A stretch of DNA of 11,775 nucleotides from Geobacter sp. UBA1603 (lineage in GTDB: Bacteria > Desulfobacterota > Desulfuromonadia > Geobacterales > Pseudopelobacteraceae): assembly GCA_002322035.1 (NCBI GenBank), contig DCNF01000075.1, forward strand, positions 14,390 to 26,164, in the 5' to 3' direction. The notes beneath the pieces are model-generated. The model was not told the DNA's origin. It saw only the letters and a program-made list of their open reading frames with translations, and did no database searches. This document shows, one piece after another, positions 6,496 to 11,775 of the stretch; positions within the stretch are counted from its first letter, which is position 1; the number at the start of each line of letters is the position of its first letter. The translations under genes and the position numbers were made by a program.

Positions 6496-8946
6496 ATGAA
6501 AATAAAAACAAAACTGATCATCAACATGGTCATTGGAGCTGTCGCCGTCTGGTCTCTGGTGATTACCAGTGTCTTTGTCACCAGCTTCATCAAATCGAAA
6601 CTCTCCTACCTAACCCAGAAAAGCACCCCCTACCAAATCCGTACCATTGAGTTCCAGAAGGAGCTGCAAGGGGCAATCACCGACCTGGTAAAAGTGGGCG
6701 CCGCCAGCAACGATGCCGAATTTAAAACCTTCAAGGCCGAAGCTGACAAATCACTGTCTCTCGTCAAACAGGCGCAACAGGCCCTGGAGGAGATGAGCAG
6801 CAGCAAGCTCGGTACCGCCGAGGAGCTCTCCAGAATCGCCGATGAGCTCTTCAGTGCCGCCCATGCACGCATCACCACCGATCGGGCTGCCGCCGAAGCC
6901 AATATCAAAATCGCCCAGCGTATGAAGGAATCTTCGACCCGGCTCAAGGAGCTGGACAAACGGATCCGTATCCTGCAGACCGGCCGCGCCAACTCATTCT
7001 CGGCGGCACTCAAGGATACGGGCAGTTTCTCAACCAAACTGCGCAGCGTTGAAGAGCTGCGCAACCTGGTGAAAGACCTGCAGCTGATCTTCATCACCGT
7101 GCAGAATGCCCAGAAAAGCACCGCCGTACTGATTGCCAAAGGGAAGGTCAACTCAGTGCTCGGCAGAATCAGCAAGAACGAGTACCACAATGACACCCCC
7201 GCCATCGAAAGCGATACGAAGGCCGTGTCTGACAAGCTGACAGAGTTCATCAGGCTGCAGACCGCCGCCCTGACCGCCAAAGACGAGGACAGCAAGGCAA
7301 AGGCCGCAGAAACGGGTAAGGAGCTTTCGGAAAAACTGAATGCCCTCTACCTGACACTGGATCAGGAGGCGACCCTGGCCGGTGAAAAGGTCGGTATCGA
7401 GACCCAGAAACAGGGGAGCATCTACAAGGAATCCAACGCGGCCAACACCATCCTGCTTGACAATTCCGAGCTGGTGGCTCTTGGCCTGATGGTGGAGGGC
7501 CAGACCACCCGCATGTTCACGCTCGATTCTATTACAGCCATCGACAAACTGGACCCGGAGATCCGCGCCCTCTTCGGCCGCATCACGGAAAAGTCTTCAG
7601 CGGTGGAAAAAGCGCTGACCCCCCTTGGCGCCAAAGAGGAACTGAAGATCCTCAAAGGGGTTACGGCAAGTCTGGCAGGGATCAGAAACGAGCTGTATGC
7701 GGAAAGCGGCATAATCCGCACCCTGAGACAGCATCTGGATGCCAGCGAGCAGGCACTGAAGGCGGGTGACAAGCTGCGCGCCGTGGTAGTCAGGCAGGCG
7801 GAGAAAGGCAAAGAGACGGTCGACTCGGCCCGCGGGGAGCAGGAAAAAGCGATCGGCGCCGTCAACAAGATGGTCAAGAGCAGTATCATCATCCTGATTG
7901 CTATCGGCTCGGTAGCGGCGGTCATTGGCACCTTCTTCGGCGTCTGGGGATTCCGCTCTGTGATAAAACCGCTCAACCTGCTGGTCGAAGTGGCAGAGAG
8001 CGTTGCCCAGGGGAACCTCCATCTGCGTGACCTGCCCAAGAGCAACGACGAATTCGGCAAGGTGCTGCGAGCCATGGACAGCATGGTGCACAATTTACGT
8101 GATATGGTCGGGCGGATCAGTGGCACGACCACCACGGTCGCCAGTAGTTCCCGGGCGTTGGCCGGTACCGCCGATGAACTGGAACGCAACTCCCATACCC
8201 AGACCAGCGGCATTGATACAACCGTGACCGCCATGACCGAAATGGTGCAGACCATCCAGGATGTTTCCGGCAACGCCATCCACACTGCCGAATCGGCGGG
8301 ACAGATGAAACAGATCGCCCTGGAGGGGCAGAAGGCCCTTGACAGTACATCCAGAGAGCTGTTTGCCTTTGCTGACATTGTCCGTCAGTCGGCCGAGAAA
8401 ACCGAAGCGCTTGGCGCTAAATCGGCGGCGATCAACGATATTGTCGATATGATTAAGGATATTGCCGACCAGACTAACCTGCTCGCGCTCAACGCCTCTA
8501 TCGAAGCTGCCCGGGCCGGGGAAATGGGCCGCGGTTTCGCCGTGGTTGCCGACAGCGTGCGGCAGCTGGCGCACCGCACCATCGAGTCATCAGACGAGAT
8601 CGGCCGTACGGTCAAAGACATGCATGACGAGGTCGATGCGTCGGTGGCGATCATGATCAGGGAGCGCAAGGCGATTGAGGGGATCATCGAGCATGTCAAC
8701 GATACCCTGGCCTCAATGGGCAGAATCGTTAGTCATGTGGAAGAAGTTGCCGGTATGGTTCAGACCATAGCCACAGCTACCGAGGAACAGTCGGCCACTG
8801 CCGAGGATGTCAACCGTACCATGGTCGGCATCAACGATATCACCCGCCAGTTGACCGTGTCGGTGGGTGATATCAAGGGAACATCGGAGAATTTCGCCAG
8901 GCTGGCCGCTGACCTGCAGCAGATGGTCAGCTGGTTCAAGCTGTAA
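6496..8946 (+). CDS. Methyl-accepting chemotaxis protein with a very long periplasmic domain
   Basis: An 816-residue transmembrane chemoreceptor. AGGAG (6485-6489) lies 6 bases before the ATG. TM1 is at about residues 8-32, and an almost entirely helical, Lys/Glu/Ala-rich sensor region at about 33-461. TM2 is at 463-486 (SSIIILIAIGSVAAVIGTFF), a HAMP domain at about 487-540 (IKPLNLLVEVAESVAQGNL), and the cytoplasmic signalling domain runs to the end. The hairpin tip is DQTNLLALNASIEAARAGE (658-676), followed by MGRGFAVVADSVRQLA, where many receptors have Glu instead of Ser in VADEVR. It ends in MVSWFKL with no CheR/CheB tether pentapeptide. A 430-residue ligand region is larger than a usual four-helix sensor and could be a two-module helical bundle (HBM-like); that is a guess from length and composition. 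The two binding-protein genes directly downstream suggest the receptor may sense ligand-loaded binding proteins. Confidence 0.93.
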   Translation: MKIKTKLIINMVIGAVAVWSLVITSVFVTSFIKSKLSYLTQKSTPYQIRTIEFQKELQGAITDLVKVGAASNDAEFKTFKAEADKSLSLVKQAQQALEEMSSSKLGTAEELSRIADELFSAAHARITTDRAAAEANIKIAQRMKESSTRLKELDKRIRILQTGRANSFSAALKDTGSFSTKLRSVEELRNLVKDLQLIFITVQNAQKSTAVLIAKGKVNSVLGRISKNEYHNDTPAIESDTKAVSDKLTEFIRLQTAALTAKDEDSKAKAAETGKELSEKLNALYLTLDQEATLAGEKVGIETQKQGSIYKESNAANTILLDNSELVALGLMVEGQTTRMFTLDSITAIDKLDPEIRALFGRITEKSSAVEKALTPLGAKEELKILKGVTASLAGIRNELYAESGIIRTLRQHLDASEQALKAGDKLRAVVVRQAEKGKETVDSARGEQEKAIGAVNKMVKSSIIILIAIGSVAAVIGTFFGVWGFRSVIKPLNLLVEVAESVAQGNLHLRDLPKSNDEFGKVLRAMDSMVHNLRDMVGRISGTTTTVASSSRALAGTADELERNSHTQTSGIDTTVTAMTEMVQTIQDVSGNAIHTAESAGQMKQIALEGQKALDSTSRELFAFADIVRQSAEKTEALGAKSAAINDIVDMIKDIADQTNLLALNASIEAARAGEMGRGFAVVADSVRQLAHRTIESSDEIGRTVKDMHDEVDASVAIMIRERKAIEGIIEHVNDTLASMGRIVSHVEEVAGMVQTIATATEEQSATAEDVNRTMVGINDITRQLTVSVGDIKGTSENFARLAADLQQMVSWFKL

Positions 8947-8972
8947 CCCAGTTACCCGACAGGAGGGGATTC

Positions 8973-9707
8973 ATGAAAAAAACCGTTATGTCATCTTTGA
9001 TGCTGCTTGTCCTGGCTGCCGCTCCGGCATGTGCCGATGTGCTGAAGGTCGGTGCCGGAGCGGCACCAACTGAAAACGTGCTGAAACCGAATAAAGCCGC
9101 CTTCGAAAAGGCCACCGGGATTGACCTTTCAATCACCGCCAGCGGACCCAAGCAGGCGTTTATCGACCTTGACCGCGGCACCGTCGATGCCGCAGCAGCC
9201 GGTCTTTCATTCGATGACTGGATGGCACTTCTGAAAAAAGAAGGGGTCTCCGTTGCCGACCCGGCCGCCTATCGGTCCGTTGTCATCGGCAAAGACAAAG
9301 TGATCGTCCTGGTCCACAAGGACAACCAGGTTTCCACCCTCAGCAAGGAGCAGCTGACCGGCATTTTTACCGGAAAAATTGTCAACTGGAAGGATGTCGG
9401 CGGCAAGGACATGCCGATTCTGGTCGTCTGGGGCGGATTGACCCAGGGGACAAACTCGATGTTCGTCAAACACATCATGGAGAATGCCAAACCGACCAGC
9501 GAGGTGATTCAGGCAACCACAGCAGAGGACATCCGCCATAACGTTGCATCAAACCCTGAAGCGATCGGCATCGGACCGCAGGCCATTGTCAACGCCACGG
9601 TCAGGGCACCCCAGACCCCGGAGGTCGCCCGGCCGATCACCCTGATCACCAAGGGAGCGCCGTCAGCGAACGTTCAGAAACTTATCGATTTTGTCACCAA
9701 GAAATAG
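8973..9707 (+). CDS. Exported PstS-like substrate-binding protein (first of two paralogues)
   Basis: A 244-residue periplasmic protein. AGGAGG (8961-8966) lies 6 bases before the ATG. The signal peptide is residues 1-21 (MKKTVMSSLMLLVLAAAPACA, predicted cleavage before Asp22); Cys20 is not in a good lipobox. The mature part is the phosphate-ABC-transporter binding-protein fold: VLKVGAGAAPTENVLKP, NKAAFEKATGIDL, then LSKEQLTGIFTGKIVNWKDV (123-142), the most conserved segment of PstS-like proteins, and GGLTQGTNSMF (154-164). True PstS has an Arg-Ser-Asp-Gly-Ser-Gly-Thr loop here; the Arg and Asp are absent, so phosphate is not assured as ligand. At 244 residues it is also shorter than typical PstS. 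It lies 26 bases after the chemoreceptor and 28 bases before its paralogue, with no permease or ATPase gene. Confidence 0.88.
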   Translation: MKKTVMSSLMLLVLAAAPACADVLKVGAGAAPTENVLKPNKAAFEKATGIDLSITASGPKQAFIDLDRGTVDAAAAGLSFDDWMALLKKEGVSVADPAAYRSVVIGKDKVIVLVHKDNQVSTLSKEQLTGIFTGKIVNWKDVGGKDMPILVVWGGLTQGTNSMFVKHIMENAKPTSEVIQATTAEDIRHNVASNPEAIGIGPQAIVNATVRAPQTPEVARPITLITKGAPSANVQKLIDFVTKK

Positions 9708-9735
9708 TCCCATCACGGAAAGGAGAAGTCTGCCG

Positions 9736-10509
9736 ATGAAAAAACTGGTCTTACTATTCACTGTTGCTGTTTCAATTATCGCCGCAACCGGCACCCTGGC
9801 ATTCGCCGTAGAAACCATTACCCTGATTGGCGGTTCAACCTCAATATCCACCGTTATCAACCCGATCAAAGCGGCATTCGAGAAAAAGACCGGCATCACT
9901 CTCAGTGCCACCGCCGCCGGCTCCAAGATCGCGCTGCAGAAGCTGGATGCCGGCGAGGCAGAAGTTGCAACCGCCGGCCATACTCAGGAGGAACTGTTCG
10001 GCAACATCAAGAAGGACAATATCAAGCTAAAAAATCCAATCGAAAGCATCAATGTCGTGAAGCTGGCAGAGCCGACAAGTTACTCGGTGATCGTAAACCC
10101 GACCAATCCGGTTGCCAAGCTCTCCAAAGAGCAGCTTGAAGGGATTTTCACCAGTAAGATCAGCAACTGGAAGGATGTGGGGGGAAAAGACGCCGCCATC
10201 CTCTGCGTGGTCAGCAACCTGAGTCCTGGCACCAACGATACCTTCGCTAAGACGTTCCTCGGCGGCAAGAAGATCAGCATCGACACCCTGGACGCCTCCA
10301 ACGCCGCAGACCTGCGCCACAATATCGCTACCAATCCGGACGCTATCGGCTTCCTCGCCTCTGCCCTGATCGACAGCACGGTGAAAGGGGTGGACACCTT
10401 GCCCATGAAGTCAAGTCCGATCATCATGCTGACTATCGGCAAACCATCGGCAAAGGTTCAAAAGCTGGCTGACTTCATTACATCGGAAGGCTCAAAGTAT
10501 ATCAAGTGA
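9736..10509 (+). CDS. Exported PstS-like substrate-binding protein (second of two paralogues)
   Basis: A 257-residue protein starting at ATG 9736. AGGAGA (9721-9726) is upstream, and the signal peptide begins immediately (residues 1-24, predicted cleavage after LAFA), so an in-frame ATG at 9691 inside the previous gene is rejected. The mature protein resembles its neighbour throughout: INPIKAAFEKKTGITLSATA matches the neighbour's NKAAFEKATGIDLSITA, and LSKEQLEGIFTSKISNWKDV matches LSKEQLTGIFTGKIVNWKDV. SNLSPGTNDTF (160-170) replaces the PstS anion loop, again without Arg or Asp. The pair look like a tandem duplication that has diverged, and different ligand specificities are likely. It is the last gene of the chemoreceptor operon, with the terminator 32 bases after its stop. 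Confidence 0.88.
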   Translation: MKKLVLLFTVAVSIIAATGTLAFAVETITLIGGSTSISTVINPIKAAFEKKTGITLSATAAGSKIALQKLDAGEAEVATAGHTQEELFGNIKKDNIKLKNPIESINVVKLAEPTSYSVIVNPTNPVAKLSKEQLEGIFTSKISNWKDVGGKDAAILCVVSNLSPGTNDTFAKTFLGGKKISIDTLDASNAADLRHNIATNPDAIGFLASALIDSTVKGVDTLPMKSSPIIMLTIGKPSAKVQKLADFITSEGSKYIK

Positions 10510-10540
10510 TCGGTTGAATGCAGCTATCCAGTCCTTCGGG

Positions 10541-10570
10541 AGGCCGGCTTTGCCCGGCCTTTTCTTTTTT
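10541..10570 (+). terminator. Rho-independent terminator of the chemoreceptor operon
   Basis: AGGCCGG (10541-10547) pairs perfectly with CCGGCCT (10554-10560) around the 6-base loop CTTTGC, and is followed by TTTCTTTTTT (10561-10570). A G/C-rich 7 bp stem and a T-rich tract make a strong intrinsic terminator, placed just after the second binding-protein gene and before the ribonuclease promoter. Confidence 0.9.
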
Positions 10571-10599
10571 CTGGCATTCCTGTCTGAAACCGCTATAAT
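10571..10599 (+). promoter_or_regulatory. Promoter for the RNase E/G gene
   Basis: A perfect TATAAT (10594-10599) sits 17 bases after CTGGCA (10571-10576), a 4/6 match to the -35 consensus, directly behind the terminator. The predicted start near 10606 leaves a leader of about 34 bases with GAGAGGA (10623-10629) ahead of the ATG. Confidence 0.6.
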
Positions 10600-10639
10600 T
10601 TAACGTTCAATCGAAAGAATTTGAGAGGATTACACAACC

Positions 10640-11775
10640 ATGAGCAGAAAAATGCTGATCAATGTCATGCACCCGGAGGAGGCCCGCGTCGCAATCGTCG
10701 ATGAAGGCCGCCTGATGGAGCTGAACATCGAGATCAGCGGCAAGGAACAGACCAAGGGAAACATATACAAAGGGGTTGTGCTACGGGTCGAACCGGGTCT
10801 GCAGGCCGCTTTTGTCGACATCGGACAGGGTAAGCCGGGCTTCCTCCAGATGGGAGAGCTTCATCCTGATTTCTGGCAGTGGCGCGATGATGTGCCCGAA
10901 GAGGAACGTAAGCGCCGGCCGCGCATCCAGCAGGTGCTGCGGCGGGGGCAGGAGTTGATCGTGCAGGTGGAGAAGGACGGTCGCGACCACAAGGGTGCGG
11001 CCCTGACCAGCTACCTGTCGCTGCCGGGACGCTACATGGTGATCATGCCGGGAAGCGACTCCACTGGCATATCGCGAAAAATCGAACGCGAAGGCGAACG
11101 CAAGCGCCTCAAGGAGCAGATCGCCGAGATGACCATCCCGGAGGGGATCGGCTACATCATCCGCACAGAGGCGATCGACCGGACCACCGAGGAGCTGCAG
11201 AAGGATCTTGACTCTCTGGTTGAGCGCTATCACGAAATCAAGCAGCGCTACCTTGAAATCAAGGGTGCCGGCGAGATCTACCAGGATTCGGGCCTGATAC
11301 TTCGCACTATCCGCGATTACTTCTCCGCCGATATCGATGAGATCCTGGTTGATAACAAAGACGCTTTGAAGCAGGCCCAGGAGGCGCTGGAGGAAATCGA
11401 GCCCGGCTTCGGCAAGCGGGTCAAGCTGCACAAGGAAAAACGGCCGATCTTTTCCAAATTCCAGCTTGAAGAACAGATCGATCAGATTTACGAGAAGCGC
11501 GTTCCGCTGCCGTCCGGTGGCTACCTGATCATCGAGCCGACCGAAGCGCTGGTCTCGATCGATGTCAATTCCGGCAAGTCCAGCGGTGAGCGGGGTGTGG
11601 AAGACACCGCTTTCAAGACCAACCTTGAAGCGGTCGAGGAGGTGGCCCGCCAGCTGCGCCTGCGCGACCTGGGTGGCCTGATTGTGATCGACTGCATCGA
11701 CATGCGCGAGAGCAAGCACAACAAGGAGGTTGAAAAGACACTCAAGGCGGCCCTGAAGATGGACAAGGCCCGGGT
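10640..11775 (+). CDS. rng: Ribonuclease E/G family protein, 3' end cut off by window edge
   Basis: An endoribonuclease that cleaves single-stranded A/U-rich RNA in mRNA decay and rRNA maturation. From ATG 10640 the frame stays open to the edge (378 codons). GAGAGGA (10623-10629) precedes the start by 10 bases. The S1-type RNA-binding region includes NIYKGVVLRVEPGLQAAFVD (about residues 41-60), carrying the inserted DFWQWRDD stretch found in several RNase E/G proteins. The 5'-sensor / RNase H-like part follows (GIGYIIRTEA, about 172-181). The catalytic domain has SIDVNSGKS with Asp308 and VIDCIDM with Asp351, the Mg-binding pair equivalent to E. coli RNase E Asp303 and Asp346, with the same 43-residue spacing. 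The Zn-link Cys motif and any C-terminal scaffold lie beyond the edge, so RNase G and RNase E cannot be told apart here; the symbol is tentative. Confidence 0.9.
   Translation, partial: MSRKMLINVMHPEEARVAIVDEGRLMELNIEISGKEQTKGNIYKGVVLRVEPGLQAAFVDIGQGKPGFLQMGELHPDFWQWRDDVPEEERKRRPRIQQVLRRGQELIVQVEKDGRDHKGAALTSYLSLPGRYMVIMPGSDSTGISRKIEREGERKRLKEQIAEMTIPEGIGYIIRTEAIDRTTEELQKDLDSLVERYHEIKQRYLEIKGAGEIYQDSGLILRTIRDYFSADIDEILVDNKDALKQAQEALEEIEPGFGKRVKLHKEKRPIFSKFQLEEQIDQIYEKRVPLPSGGYLIIEPTEALVSIDVNSGKSSGERGVEDTAFKTNLEAVEEVARQLRLRDLGGLIVIDCIDMRESKHNKEVEKTLKAALKMDKAR

Noticed and set aside
8973..9035. First binding protein as a lipoprotein because of Cys20 near the signal peptide end.
   Set aside because: The residues before the Cys (Ala-Pro-Ala) do not fit a lipobox; ordinary signal peptidase cleavage after Ala21 fits better.
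10781..11719. Minus-strand frame of 312 codons opposite the ribonuclease gene.
   Set aside because: It is a shadow of the RNase E/G gene, whose catalytic motifs are unmistakable on the plus strand.

Overview
The window looks like chromosomal DNA of a Desulfuromonadota bacterium of the Geobacter type. The basis is moderately high G+C, strong Shine-Dalgarno sites, the gene families present (HD-GYP and HEAT-repeat signalling proteins, a large chemoreceptor, an arsenosugar-type radical SAM enzyme, a haem-pathway oxidase) and the style of the proteins. This is an inference from gene content; there is no rRNA or other taxonomic marker. All bases belong to identifiable genes or short intergenic regions. 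I see no mobile element, CRISPR array, tRNA or rRNA.

Layout. (1) 1-1289, minus strand: protoporphyrinogen oxidase (haem synthesis), its C-terminus cut off by the left edge. (2) 1290-1429: a divergent promoter region with a near-consensus promoter for the haem gene and a weaker one facing right; their -35 boxes form an inverted repeat. (3) 1430-4385, plus strand: a HEAT-repeat protein and an HD-GYP protein whose reading frames overlap by 14 bases and whose N-terminal regions look related, followed by a convergent small HEAT-repeat gene (4379-4960, minus) overlapping by 7 bases. These three look like one signalling module, the HD-GYP protein being a candidate cyclic-di-GMP phosphodiesterase. 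(4) 5106-6414, plus strand: an arsenosugar-associated AhpD-like protein and the radical SAM protein ArsS. (5) 6496-10509, plus strand: a chemoreceptor followed closely by two paralogous exported PstS-like binding proteins, closed by a strong intrinsic terminator. (6) 10640 to the right edge: the N-terminal part of an RNase E/G family ribonuclease with its own promoter.

The most notable point is in arsS. The conventional reading frame ends at a TGA (6376-6378) exactly where the family has a conserved C-terminal Cys after a CTAG-type motif. The frame continues 11 codons to a second stop, and a bacterial SECIS-like hairpin with a GGTC apical loop starts 5 bases after the TGA. I therefore annotate ArsS as a selenoprotein (Sec313) ending at 6414, not 6378.

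The second point of interest is the chemoreceptor plus two binding-protein operon, which has no transporter genes. It suggests a sensory rather than a transport role for the binding proteins, with an unknown ligand.
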